Below are positions 45,816 through 57,300 of a stretch of DNA of 64,000 bases, in pieces. The notes beneath the pieces are model-generated. The model searched no databases. It saw nothing but the letters and a program-made list of their open reading frames with translations, and was not told where the DNA came from. The stretch is taken from contig NC_134529.1 of the NCBI RefSeq assembly GCF_027942865.1, forward strand, positions 27,340,760-27,404,759, given 5' to 3'. The DNA comes from Odontesthes bonariensis (lineage: Eukaryota; Chordata; Actinopteri; Atheriniformes; Atherinopsidae). How positions within the stretch are numbered: position 1 is the first letter of the stretch; each line of letters begins with the position of its first letter. The position numbers and the translations under genes are program-made.

Positions 45816-46072
45816 TATTTCACAAAAAATGCTTTTTATTGTGTTTTTATATAGGATACATTTTGGAGTGGTATTTTAAAGCATGCATCATTTGTGACCT
45901 GAAGATTATTTATTTGTGTGGAGCTTGTGTTGCATGATGTGTGGTGGACGTTTTGCATGCAATTGACATTTTAATGCTGGACTTTTATTGACTGATCTGA
46001 AAAGCATTGATTTGACCACACACTCACCTTGTCTCACTGGCTTGTGGAGACAAGCGCTGGTGATGAGAAATG
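45816..46072. other. Unclassified insert in the L1
   Basis: No match to L1 or any other element recognised; with 46723-47213 it may form one insertion split by the MITE at 46073. Confidence 0.35.
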
Positions 46073-46722
46073 GGCTGTGTTCGAAACCGCCTACTACATA
46101 CTACCTACTACATACTACCTACTACATACTTGAAAATGGCATACTCATCGATCAGACAGTATGCAGAGCGTTTACACACAATGCACTTCGCTCCTGCCCG
46201 AGCCGAAATCAGCCGGCCTGAAGCTGATTTTGGCTCGGGCTATAAACTCTGTAAATATATAACTTTAGCAACATTTGAAACATTTTTAGGTGAGAAAGTA
46301 GTCGTTTAGATCCCCAACGTGTTGAAAATCTGACAAAATACCGGCTATTTACAACTTTTCGGCGCTACTAAAGCTAGCCGCAGTGAGTAACGCACTTCCA
46401 GTTATTTTCACAAAATAAAATACCTGTTACCTTTTATCATAGGGAAAGCCATTACCATACAATTGGTGCTTTTGTTTTGAAAACAGGAAGTGAACCTACC
46501 CTCGTTGTAGCTAGCTTGAAACTGCCGTTTTGACAGGAAATGACGATCGGCGACGTCACGTTGCATCTTGGGTAGTTTGAGTATGAGTAGTAACCTCATG
46601 ATGAATACTCAACATTTCAGCGAATCTAGTATGCATCTAGTATACATCCGGGAACTTAAAAAAGTTAAAGTTAGTATGAGTAGTTGGAGTAGTAGGAGAA
46701 GTATGCGGTTTCGAACACAGCC
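46073..46722. mobile_element. TIR MITE (GGCTGTGTTCGAAACCGC ends)
   Basis: The ends GGCTGTGTTCGAAACCGC and their exact complement GCGGTTTCGAACACAGCC bound 650 bp. The left subterminal region has a triplicated CTACTACATAC unit, and the right has a related AGTATGAGTAGT series. An internal hairpin lies at 46196-46240. The flanks ATG and ATA do not settle the duplication length, so the superfamily is open. Confidence 0.8.
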
Positions 46723-47213
46723 ATAGACACCAGGTGCGCTCACTGATGGACGGATAGATATAAGGTGGTAGGTTGGACACAGAAGGAGGGGAAAGACGAC
46801 AGCAGAAGGACAGCAGGAACAGCAAGGGGGAAACGAGAGTGGAAGAACGATAACACGTTCACTGGTGTCGGATGGGTAAAACAGGAGCCTGACGTCAGCT
46901 ACGCGGTTCCGAGCAGAGGTGAGGTGGAGAAGACCAGAACTTACCACAACGCCTGTGTTAAGTTGGCAAAGGAAAGTACTTCCTCCCTCTCTTCGTTAAG
47001 TGTTCAATGTATGTGCCTTTTTATCATTGCTGGAAACTCAGTACTCTTGAAAAGCTTGAAAAGGAGAACTCCACGGACCCGCCCACTTGGTGTATGATTG
47101 CGCACTGGACCTTGAAGCCCTTTTAAAGACTCTTTGGGCTGTTGACTGCTGCACTTTATTCGTTTAGCCTCTTGCCTTTTTGACCTTTTTTTAATTGTTA
47201 TATTTTAATGGTT
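46723..47213. other. No gene recognised
   Basis: One 110-residue frame at 46765-47097 shows no family resemblance; composition is G/A-rich at its start. Confidence 0.35.
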
Positions 47214-47217
47214 TTAA

Positions 47218-47597
47218 AGCTGCCGTCGGCAGGTTTTCAAAAAACCTAAAGTCGGAAAATTCGAACTAATACAACTTTCAGGTCCCTCCCCCTCTGTGGA
47301 CGAGGTTGTGCATGTGAGTTCACACCAGTGTGCACGCACACAAGCTGGGGGCAGACTCACGCTCAGCATGGAAGATGTGGTTGGTGACTGTTCTGGTCAG
47401 ATAATAGATTAATAATAAACCTAACGGGATTGGTTAAAAACAGCCGGGAGCGCTCGATTTTTGCAAGCACGATTACAGGCTTCAGAGGGAGCTACAGAAT
47501 TCGGGATTTTTCCTAAACAGCCTATTTAAAATTCTACTTCCAGAATCCCATGACAGTTCAAGCTAATATGACTAAAAAAAAGTTGCCGACGGCAACT
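47218..47597. mobile_element. TTAA-class MITE
   Basis: Flanked by TTAA on both sides (47214-47217 and 47598-47601). The ends are AGCTGCCGTCGGCA and TGCCGACGGCAACT, complementary with one mismatch. 380 bp, no coding content. The ends differ from the TTAA elements at 4116, 21237 and 57878 beyond the shared AG start. Confidence 0.85.
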
Positions 47598-47601
47598 TTA
47601 A

Positions 47602-47842
47602 CCTATCGCATTTTATTATTCTTGATTGGCGTATTTTATTGGGTTTTTTAGCCTATTGCTTTTTTATTTTGTTTTAGTCTACTGTCTTTTATCTTTGGTC
47701 TGAAATAGATACCACTGTGAATCCCAAATTTCTGTGTTTGCCCATTCCTAAACAGTGGAATCTTATGCTGGTGTTGCTTATCCACAATATTTAATTTTGG
47801 CCCGTTTGACATGTGTCAGGACAAATGACCAAAGACAGGGTA
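47602..47842. other. Unclassified spacer
   Basis: T-rich sequence between the TTAA element and the L1 RT patch. Nothing recognised. Confidence 0.4.
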
Positions 47843-47938
47843 CCAGTACCAGACAGGGTTGCCCACTTTCACCCTCACTTTTTGCTATTTTCATCAAACC
47901 TTTAACAGCTATTATCTGATTAGCAACTATTATCAAAA

Positions 47939-48517
47939 ATATTGAGCACTTCTCCAAAACCGCACTTTCGATGTCTGCAGACATGTCATCAATACGTCGG
48001 GAAATTGTGTTATCTGAGAGAGGGACTTTGGCTATTTCTTTAGCCGCTTCAGGTCCGAGCATCTCATTTACAATGGCTTTGCAGGCGGGAAGTATTAATG
48101 TCTCTGCTACAGTGTGCGACTTTTTTGACTTAGCTACAAGTTCAGCAACATGGTAGCTAGCTTTAAGAGCTCTCTCATTTACCTTTTTGGCTCTTGTCAT
48201 TAAACTTGCCTGTTTCTCCGTTAATTCGTGCGGGCGAACAAAATAGTCAGCATTCTTGTTTTGAAGCGAAAGGTGTTTCGGTTGGAGATGGCGTTTGAGC
48301 TTACTTGGGACCATAGCACTGTTGGATAGCTTTTCACCACACATCAAGCACAACGGAGTTGGTTTCGTTGCATCCCCGGATTTGTGGATAATAATTAAGT
48401 CGTTTTCAAATTTTTTTTTTTAGACCAATAAAGTGAAATTGGATAATTTCCCATGGTACACCAGACAATATCTCACGGCACACTAGTGTGCCGCGGCACA
48501 GTGGTTGAAAAACACTG
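47939..48517 (-). pseudogene. Charlie-like hAT transposon, 5' part with transposase N-terminus
   Basis: The minus strand starts at 48517 with CAGTGTTTTTCAACCACTG then GCCGCGGCACACTAGTGTG, a Charlie-type hAT end. After about 140 bp the frame reads [35 protein letters not shown] (BED finger, C-x2-C and H-x4-H), [39 protein letters not shown]-like text, [20 protein letters not shown] and [18 protein letters not shown]. The match then stops at about 47942. Catalytic parts and the other end are gone. It sits between two pieces of an L1. Confidence 0.85.
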
Positions 48518-48749
48518 ACTTATACGACATCAACATGGAAATGAACTCGGCACACATGGTCCTCACAGTGCTATGTATCGCAAAGAAAATTATTGTCATA
48601 AACTGGAAAGCAAAGAACAATCTGTGTATTAACCACTTTAGAAATTTTCTTTTAGATTATATTAGCAAGGAAACAATGTCTGCCTCCTCAAAACATCAAT
48701 TGGCTGAATTTCATTCTATCTTGTCCCCGCTGATTAGCTTTATCACTTA

Positions 48750-49288
48750 AGGCTGATTTATGGTCGCCTACTGAGAGCCCTCTCCGTCAGCGGAGACCCT
48801 CCCGGAGACGCTCTCCGTCGCTTGCGTGCGTCGGCCAAAATTTCTATCTATCCGTTGAGGCGATGGAGACCGCAAGAGTAGTGATTGGTCAGCTAACAAC
48901 ATCATTCCCGGAATCACTTTTCCGGTTTAGCGCCTTCCTCTCAGAACAACAACACCGCCATTTTTGAAAGAGTTTACTGTGTGCCTGTCAACATTTGGTC
49001 AAAATTGTTTGCATTTCAAAATCAACAAGCTCCAACTCCAACAACAGTCTTTCTCTCTCGGTCGCCATCGTTCACTGTGAGGAGTGGAACAGAGCCGGAA
49101 GGTGAACAATCAATCAACGACTTTCACGATAGACGTCGCCAGATTAGCTCGTAGCGACGCCTACTGATCGGGAGGTGAACTGCCTCGCGTATCCGACAGC
49201 CCGACGGAGAACTTCGAAAGGACGGAGAGCCTCTCCATGACTACGGAGACGGATTGATGGATAGCGACGGAGAAGCATACCGAGGCCT
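48750..49288. mobile_element. PIF/Harbinger-type MITE
   Basis: Inserted right after the L1 tail. A TTA touches both ends (48747-48749 and 49289-49291), the standard PIF/Harbinger duplication. The ends AGGCTGATTTATGG and GCATACCGAGGCCT are imperfect inverts. The interior has an inverted, CTCCGTCGC-rich pattern (GACGGAGA near 49203 and 49267). No coding sequence. Confidence 0.7.
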
Positions 49289-49291
49289 TTA

Positions 49292-49562
49292 GTAGGGGTG
49301 GTGGGTTGCTGTCCCGCCGCTCTGGGCGGATGGGTGTGTGCTGGGGCTGTGTGGCTTCGGGCGGGGGGGCCGGGTTGATCATATTTGAGGGGGACTATGT
49401 GTCTGGCCTGGTTGGCAGTTTTGGGGGCTTGTGGGTGGAGCTGTCTTGCGGCGTGGGGCAGGGTCACTTGGGGGCCCTCGGGTGGTGGTGCTGGGCCCTG
49501 GTGTCTGGGCACCTTGGGGTGCCCTGTCTGTGCCTGGGCGGTCCGGGTATAGAAAATTGATG
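49292..49562. repeat. GC-rich G-skewed repeat segment
   Basis: A 270-bp island rich in GGG and TGGTGG words (GGTGGTGGTGCTGGGCCC) with sharp edges against AT-rich flanks. I recall similar text as a dispersed fish repeat but cannot name it. The frames on both strands are low complexity. Confidence 0.5.
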
Positions 49563-50279
49563 GATTTCATAGATTCCATAGATCAATTCTTTCTCCATAA
49601 CAGAGTTTTCAATTGTAACACTCAAGATAGTTCAAGATAAACTGTCTTGAACTTGTTAGTGCAAGACAGTTTATCATTGTTTTAAACATAGTTAGAGTCA
49701 TGTATGTAGTTGCCTAGTCACAAAATTAAGGCAGTGTGTGAGTTGTTTTATGGCCCAATGCCACTGATGGCTGCTGGCTCCATGAAATCTATGGTTCCAC
49801 TCAACACTTTCCACTGAATGCAAACTAATGTCCTCATTAAATAGCATTCCATGCTCAGAGAAGACAGTAATGTAATTACTGTGATAGGCTTACAGATGTA
49901 ATGTAATGTAATAGGCTTAAAGATAGTCTTTTACCTCAGAAACAGTTTGCAGACTCATTTGGCCTGCCTCAATAACATCCAACACATTTGATATTTAGGA
50001 GTGGAAATCTGTAAATCTGAAATCTCACAATCCTTGTGCAACTGAGAGAAGAACTTGTAAAGTACAATTTGCAAAAGTAAACATTCTCACCCCCTAATCC
50101 TGGAAGAGTTAGGAACTATGGAAACATATTAGAATTTAAGACAAAAGCTTTACCGGAATAATGAATAGCCAATAATGACCACATGTTCCTAACAAAGAAA
50201 AAGATGCGGTTTTAACAAAGTGTATTAATCTTATGTTTAGACTGACAAATCTAGTTGGTGTTGTTTTTAATGCCAACAG
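49563..50279. other. No gene recognised
   Basis: Contains a repeated phrase TCAAGATA / AAGACAGTTTATC near 49620-49675. No gene. Confidence 0.4.
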
Positions 50280-50288
50280 ATTATCTAG

Positions 50289-50384
50289 TAGCCTAGAAAT
50301 CTAGACGCCCCTAGCGGCCGCAAATGGAATTTGCTCTGGGGCCCTGTACAGCTATTTGCTGTACGGGTCTGGCTTGCTAGGCTA
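50289..50384. mobile_element. 96-bp micro-element with 9-bp TSD
   Basis: The ends are TAGCCTAG and CTAGGCTA (perfect inverts) flanked by the identical 9-mer ATTATCTAG (50280-50288 and 50385-50393). Ends and duplication length match the helicase-fragment elements at 13651 and 59189. It has no coding capacity. Confidence 0.85.
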
Positions 50385-51869
50385 ATTATCTAGTGTATTC
50401 CATGGAAAATACTTTTACTATCTGATCAACTATAAAGTGCCTCATCTTTGTAAGCAACGTTATACTTTCATACAAGAGACATTCTTTTGCATGGTCTAGA
50501 CTCTAGACTTAACCAGACTCCTTGTTGTTTAAAAAAAATCTAATTCAAAGACACACAATTTTTTAAAGTTTTAAACACATAATTATGCTTATCTATAGAT
50601 TATACAATATCTACAATATGTGGCCTTAAATTTAACAGGGTATTTTGCAGTGCCTGTTTCTCATCAGACACTTAAAACTCTTTCTTCATGCTTTCCTTTC
50701 TCATTGTAGATATTGGTATCTTTAGAGAAATTGTTGCACAAAAGATTCCATTTGCATTCATTTCCTTTGAGAATGTGTGAGAAGATGGGAAGCTGAGCAT
50801 TTCTCCCTCACCCCTGATAATCTTCAGAATATCTTGTAGTAAAGTGTAAAGTATATAAAAACTATATAAAACTTGTAATATGTGCATATTTGAGATCATA
50901 GAGAGGACTATTTATTAAGTTTTTATTTGTGTTTTTGGACATTAAGGTGATATTGCACATAGGTGTACTTCTGTTGATGAAACTGTTTAAAGTGTTTTTT
51001 GCTCATAATCTGGTGAAGTGCATAGATGAATTAGCTTCAGTGTGGATAAAATATCCTTGAAAAATTCAAATCTTGCAAGTCAAATTACACTGATGAACCG
51101 TATATGAAATTAATGATGAAAGCTAACAAAAATCATTAAGACACATCCTCATACGAGCATGAATGCAGTTCTATGGCTGTCTGCCTTGTATTTGTCTTGC
51201 TTAGGAGCAAAGTGCTGGAAGAACTATCTGACCAACATCACGATCAACTCTGTTCACTTAAACAGCTAACTCTGATTCATTTTGTGGCTTTACAAGGACA
51301 TTCTTTGACCGGGAGGTGATGGTGATGCAGTGGAGGCTTAGGGATTAAATACAAAGTTGTGCCGCACAATCCTTATATGTAAATAATACATAAGGACTTT
51401 TACTGCAGGAAATCTCAACCATCCTCAAACTGTACATGTACATGTCAACCTTATAACAAGTACAAACTGTACATGTCATAAACATGTACACAAGCATGCA
51501 GACACTCTCGAAGAAGCTCTTATAACTGCATTGTGAGATCACCAGCAGCATGCTAAGACTTCACTGTCTGATGGCAAATTCCACAAAAACTAATCTGAAT
51601 GTTAACAAGATAGCTGGGTAAAACAAGACTTTACCTAAAACACTAAACATCCAAGTAATCTATCTGATCAAGTGAAGGAAAATGCTTTCTAATTTCTAAT
51701 ATCTGGCTTAAAGAAATTCAAAAAACAAGAACAAATAAACATTAAAAGTAAGAAACTGCCAAATTCTGCATGACAAAAATAATGATTAAAAAAATCAGTA
51801 ATCAAATAAACAAAAATGTTTTTTTTTTGTTCTACTTTAGGACTTCATGGTGGAATGTCAGTGTCGTCG

Positions 51870-51889
51870 CCCCCCCCCCCCCCCCCCCC
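51870..51889. repeat. Poly-C run
   Basis: Twenty uninterrupted C residues. Confidence 0.95.
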
Positions 51890-51949
51890 AATTCACATCT
51901 TTATGTAAAATCAGATCTATGGTGGTTGGCAGGACTGTGTTCCCCTTTG

Positions 51950-51990
51950 ATATCCACAGAGATATTGTACCACAATATCTCTGTGGATAT
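51950..51990. other. Perfect 19-bp hairpin
   Basis: ATATCCACAGAGATATTGT, the 3-base loop ACC, and then the exact complement of the stem. Too short for a usual miRNA precursor; the role is unknown. Confidence 0.8.
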
Positions 51991-52535
51991 TTGACAGTTC
52001 TGCATGCTCTTATTAAGGTGATATTAAATGAGTTGCTCTGCAGCTTTTGCATAGCGCTTTACCAAACAGATTTACTGAAAATGTGCTTTTACAGCTATTT
52101 CTCATTAAAAGTTTTGTATTGATTGTTTGGGTTGTGGAATAAGAGGTGTTACAAGGAATTGTGTTCTTAGGTGAGCAAAAGTGTAAATTAAGCCATTTAA
52201 TTGAATATTGAATAGTCTCAGATGGATGTCTATACTAGTGACTCAAACAACGAGCAATGCTAATTTAAATTTCTCCTGTGTCAGGGGACCTACTGCAGAC
52301 TCCCCCTTGGCTTGCACCTGCAAAAAGCATAAATTCCAGCAAATAAACATCAAACCCTTATTTAGAAGTTATGAAGAGGAACAGAACTTTGCATACTGTC
52401 TGTATATCTTATTTCTAGATTAATGAAAAAGAGCAATTTTTTTTATTTTGTTTAGTTTTTAATTCTTTTTTAACTTGGGCCTTTTACAAATTAGGGCTAT
52501 AATAAAATCATCAAGCTGCATTCTAACAGGTTGTG

Positions 52536-53804
52536 TTAAAAAAAGTATTTGTGATATGTAGGGATGGGAATCGAAAACCGGTTCTTGTTGAGAACGATTC
52601 CCTTATCGAGTCCAGTGGGCGCAAATGACGTCACCGTGCAACGTTGCGTGGCGAGTCCAGCGCAGCCAGCAGTCAACAGTAAACATGGCGCCCAAGCAGT
52701 ACAAACGCTCGAAAGTTTGATTACACATCCCTAAAAAAGACGACAACAGGGCAACTTGCAAGGTGAATATTTCACCAAAGGGAGGAAATACTACCAACAT
52801 GCAATAACTATGAATGAATGTCGCGTTTTCAATTTGCTCCGGACTAACGTTGGTGAATCTGAACCCAGCAGCAGCAGCAACGTTAGCATGTCCTCGGCTA
52901 ACACTGCAGGTAACTAACTAACTAACTAACTAACAAACACTGCCTATCATGTTAGCGCCATTTGCCTCATTGTAAAAGCTGCTGTTAGTAACGGTTAAGG
53001 TTAAATGAATGCCTTCTCAGGCATTACATTTAGATGAAATCATGAGAGACAGAGCCTGACTGGCTCAGAGCCAGAGGCTGGTGGTACTACCCCCAGTTCA
53101 CCTCTACCTCCAGCTTCTCCTTTCACCAGAGCAGGGAAGAGTTAAATTACCCAGGCCATGATAGACCAATGTGGACCTCACCGTTGTTGGGTTTGTAAGG
53201 TCATGACTCGTGTTACTTCTAAACTAAACAAAGTTGATGCTAATCGACCGGTTTGTTGTCCTTTTTCTCCAAATGAGAATCGATAAGGGAACCGATAAAG
53301 AACCGAATCGTTAAGCAGAATCGAAAATGGAATTGGAATCTTAAAAATCTTATCAATTCCCATCCCTAGTGATATGTTCAGAGAATATAAAGCCAGCAGA
53401 GCTCTTAGATCCAAGGACTCAGGTCAGCTGGTCCAGTCCAGAGTCCAGACTAAACATGGAGAAGCAGCATTTAGCTGTTATGCTGCAAACAAGTGGAACA
53501 AACTGCCAGTGGAGATTAAACTTTCTCCAAATGGAGACATTTTTAAATCCAGGTTAAAAACATTTCTGTTCTCATGTGTCTATGCATGAAATCTGCACGG
53601 TATCTTTGAACTTATCTGGACTGTTGCTTGTTTTCAAATTCATTTAAATGATTTTATTTGTTTCTCTTTATATTCTTTTATGTATTTTTAACGCTTCTTC
53701 CACTACCTGCTGCAATTCTTTTATTTTTTGTAAAGCACTTTGAATTGTTTGTACAATGAAATGTGCTATATAAATAAATTTGATTTGATTTGATTTGTTT
53801 TTTG
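52536..53804 (+). mobile_element. L2-clade LINE 3' end, split by a hAT
   Basis: Coding text starts at about 52538 (KSICDM) and resumes after the hAT with CDMFREYKASRALRSKDSGQ, then AAFSCYAANKWNKLPVEIKL and FKSRLKTFLFSCVYA (53374-53589). It closely matches the L2 at 18924. The 3' UTR ends in (GATTT)n at 53780-53804. About 90% of the element is missing by 5' truncation. Confidence 0.92.
52559..53368 (+). mobile_element. hAT MITE inside the L2 fragment
   Basis: A perfect 8-bp duplication GTGATATG lies at 52551-52558 and 53369-53376. The ends are TAGGGATGGGAATCG and CAATTCCCATCCCTA. A remnant BED-finger exon reads MAPKQYKRSKV, then after stops KKDDNRATCKVN and KGGNTTNMQ (52685-52800). The catalytic region is gone. 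Confidence 0.92.
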
Positions 53805-53995
53805 ATAGAGTATGGGTAGAATGAGAGAAAAGGCAGCTAAGGGGGCTAACAGAACTTTGCGTTGATAAGTAATTCTTAATTAATTCATGGGGCAATCAAA
53901 AGTATCGGTTTGTTTACTCTGCAACTGATCCAAAAGAGTTATTCTCAAAAGCATTCACCACCCTCGTGCAAATCACAGACTGAGTGAAAAATGGT

Positions 53996-54310
53996 AAATG
54001 GACTGTTCTTACATGCCCTTTTACAGTCTAGTTGACCACTTGAAGCTCATTTACACTTCAAGCAACATTCACACAGGCACACACTCATCCATCACTTCTG
54101 AGTCTATACATTATTAATGACTACTCAGTGCTTTTCCTCTTCTTTCACACACATTCACACAACAATGGATGCATTAGAGGCAACACTGGGTTCAGTGCCC
54201 AAAGACACATGTAGTCCAAAGAAGCTGGGAGTCCAACCACCAACCTTGTGATTCGCAAATGACTGCTTTTCCTTCCGAGCTACAGCTGCCCGAAAAGAAC
54301 AGCACTTAGC
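53996..54310 (-). repeat. tRNA-derived SINE (AFC-like)
   Basis: On the minus strand the head (GAGCTACAGC-like on the plus strand near 54277) is followed by the complement of the body at 54190-54215 and ends in the tail (GGTAAATGGACTG at 53994). Diverged from the copy at 26596. Confidence 0.75.
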
Positions 54311-57300
54311 TACTTTGCCTTGGGTGACTAAGGAGGAGTGTGTCGTTACCTTCTCCAGATCCCGGAGCAGATGTTTTTTTGCCTCAGTTGGCATTTTAGC
54401 ACACTTCCCACATCTGCACAGATTAACATGGGAGTACAGTGAGGAATTAAAAGATCAGGATATTTACAAAATTGAGATGTCCAACTATAATCTTTGTTGT
54501 GGCAGGTCCTCATGCTGCTCACTTTCGCATTCCCGATCCGATTCTGGTTTAACCACGTACAGCTACATATCAGATATTGTCATGCTCAAAAATGTAGCGT
54601 CTTTGTCAAAGTTTCTCCTTTATTTTAGTTAGTTAGTTTCTCTCCAGTTGAGAATTCTTGACTAATGTATTCTCAAGTATTGTGTGTTCAAGAGTTACCA
54701 GCATCCTCCCCCCTGCCCCCTTGGCAAGCTTCCATGAATTTGACTAAACAGAAGACACTCCACCAAATCCTCTCCTACACAGTAAGAAGCTTCCCCGAAG
54801 AGAAAGCTCTCCCTCCTTCTGGGATATGACAATGGACTATTTCTAGTTATGATGAGTGCATATTTAATCTAACCTAATCTTAAGATTAAGAAATTAATTA
54901 TTTGAAATAATCATGCCAGTATTTCAGGATCTTGTTTACAACTGACGGATTGAGCATGAAATAGGCAGGTGGATAGGGGCTTAATCAGCAGTAATGAGGA
55001 AATTGCACTGGGCCATTGTTTCAATATATGTGTCAATATTTGTTCCCATCCTCAATTATGATCATGAGATTTGGATTTTTTGCAGTCTGTATTATCTTTA
55101 GTTGTCTGTTTTGGCTGCTTTCACGTTTGCTTTTGTCATTTACTTGGGTCAGTAGTCTCGTCTTGGTTTAGTCCTGTAAGTTTCTTGTTTCATGTTCTCA
55201 CTATCTTCCTCAGTTTCCATGTTCTAGTCATCAGTTCCACACATTTACCTGTGTTCAATCGTCTAAACTGCACCCATTCACCAATCACTTCACCACAGTA
55301 TTTAAGCTCTCTGTGTTCTTTCAGTCCTTGTTAGATCCTCTCCGTTGTTTCATCCCTGGGTTGTGCTTCATCTTTCTTCATGTTCATGGTTATAGTTTCT
55401 GTCTGGTTTTGTTATTTAGTTCACGGTTTTGTGGCTTGGCCTCACCTTTTGATATAGTTTTAAATAAACCAAGTTTAGTTCTTCTATAACGTCTCTCTGC
55501 ACTGAAAAAAAATGTACATCTGTTGTGACCGGCTTTGACCAGTGTGTGGATGCTTCGACCTATAATGTTCTAAACGTTTTGATGACCTAAAATTGCATCT
55601 TTTGCACAACCATCTCATATCACAAGAGGCCTACTCTTTCTCCCTGATGAATTTCTCCTCGACCTCCTCTACCTGGACCTCAACTCCGACTGTCCACAAA
55701 GCCCACCGGCTCCTCCAAAGGGCCCCCTGAAAATCAAGAGACACAGTGTGTGGTATTAAAACAATGGTCTAAAATATTCAGCCACAATTTTAATATTACG
55801 TTATAATGGATGAATAAGGGAAAATAACAAAACAATATTACATCATGTATACATTATTTTCTACTTGCCTGAATGGTGAGAATAATGTTCTGTTCTGATT
55901 TTCTTCCTGTTGATAGAAAAATATTTTAATAAGACTTAATAAGAAATAAACTGTATCATGAACAAACGTAAATGAACATTTTACAGATGACAGATTCATT
56001 TGCGAGTAGAAGTTGTAATGAACAATCGATTCTTTCATTTAACTACAAAAACATGAATCCTGAGTAAAATGATACTCCCACACACACACACACACACACA
56101 CACTTACAGGCCAGCACGGACCAATGTGGCGTTATGCTAACTTTAAATTAACTTATGAACAGTGACATATCTTGCGTCAATTTACATGCAGACTTATATA
56201 TTATCACAAATTTAAAACAGAACAGTAATAACTTACCTGTGAAATTAATCGTTCGTGCTCCACCTCACTCTGTGATCCTGCATCTAAAGGACAGATGAGC
56301 ACCAATCCTGTGGTACTGTGCGCATGCGTCGTGCATGCGTTTCAAAACGATGCACTTTCAGAGTAAAGTTTATGTAGTATTTCTAGGTTTATGTATATAC
56401 AACTATTAAACATTTAAATTGTATGAGGAAACCCAAGTAAAACTTACTCTTCCCCCATAATTCATGTATTACGTTAAGAAAATGTTTAATTTTACTTAAG
56501 AAACTCTAGTTCTTACTGAATCTTACAAATACAAGGTAGAAATTATGACAGTTACTCTATTAGAGTTTACTTCACCAAAAAGTCCCTTTTTTCAGTGTGT
56601 TTTTCTGCATTTGTATCCTCTCAGCACCTGTCACCCACCCTAACGGATCTAAAATCTCAACACAATGGGATTCAGTAAATAAGGCAGCAAAAGCCAACAC
56701 TGGAAGGTTATAAATTGGCCTTCTACAATGCAAAAGACTAGGAACTAATTTTTTCTGCATTAATCATAGAAATTCCTCTTCCCTTGATGTAAAACTGCAG
56801 AATTTGAATTGCAGAGGAAGATTAAGAACAGAAAAAAATGTATTAATTGTGTGATGCATGAAGCTGAAATGCGGCACATGGTGGGCAACACACCAGCAAT
56901 GCCAGCAGTGCATTGCAAAGATTTGAGGGTTGCACACCTACTGAGAGCACACATGTTTCAAGAGAAACTATGGTCAATGGATGCTCTGTTGATTCATTTT
57001 GTGCAGAGTTGTGAAGGATCATCATCAACACATTACTCACCTGGTATTTTTACAAACTTTTAGATAGATAACTGGTATTAACGGATACACCAATACACTG
57101 CAGCGACTGCCTGACTTTGTCTCTCGCTTCCCTGCTGTTGTGCACAATATATTTTTGCCAAATCAAATCCAGAACAAACAAAATGGCTATCAAGAGCCAG
57201 CATTGCCAGACAAGACGCTGAATTACTGTACCAATTACTGTACTTTTTTTGGACATATCACACATTTTTACATAATTAACCATATCTCTCTCTCTCTCTA

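Larger units (their letters stand above)
44690..48749 (+). mobile_element. L1/Tx1-group LINE, split by later elements
   Basis: Collinear plus-strand pieces of one ORF2. 44690-45090 is the second half of the endonuclease (NTPIIGGDFNTVSDSGVDRL, SRIDYFLVSS, TISDHAPVSITLNN). 45431-45815 is the linker and RT start (NNTFRDFYKTLYSSQNDPPD, NKTPGPDGFPAEFYKEFW). 47843-47938 is an RT patch ([20 protein letters not shown]). 48530-48749 is the C-terminal tail (KKIIVINWKAKNNLCINHFR, LLDYISKETMSASS). Between them lie about 2 kb of other DNA with two MITEs, and then a Charlie-like hAT end. Most of the RT is gone. It is a different copy from the L1 at 6388. Confidence 0.85.
50394..52535. other. No gene recognised; hairpin and poly-C
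   Basis: Long AT-rich stretch with short frames only. Two local oddities are listed separately (51870-51889 and 51950-51990). Confidence 0.45.

Noticed and set aside
46765-47097. 110-residue frame as a host gene
   Set aside because: No family pattern, no splice support, and it lies in an insert within a LINE.
51950-51990. microRNA precursor
   Set aside because: A 41-nt perfect hairpin with a 3-base loop is too short and lacks a pri-miRNA-like flank.
55499-56600. TIR element with CACTGAAAAAA ends
   Set aside because: Only about 11 low-complexity bases pair, and no target duplication is visible.
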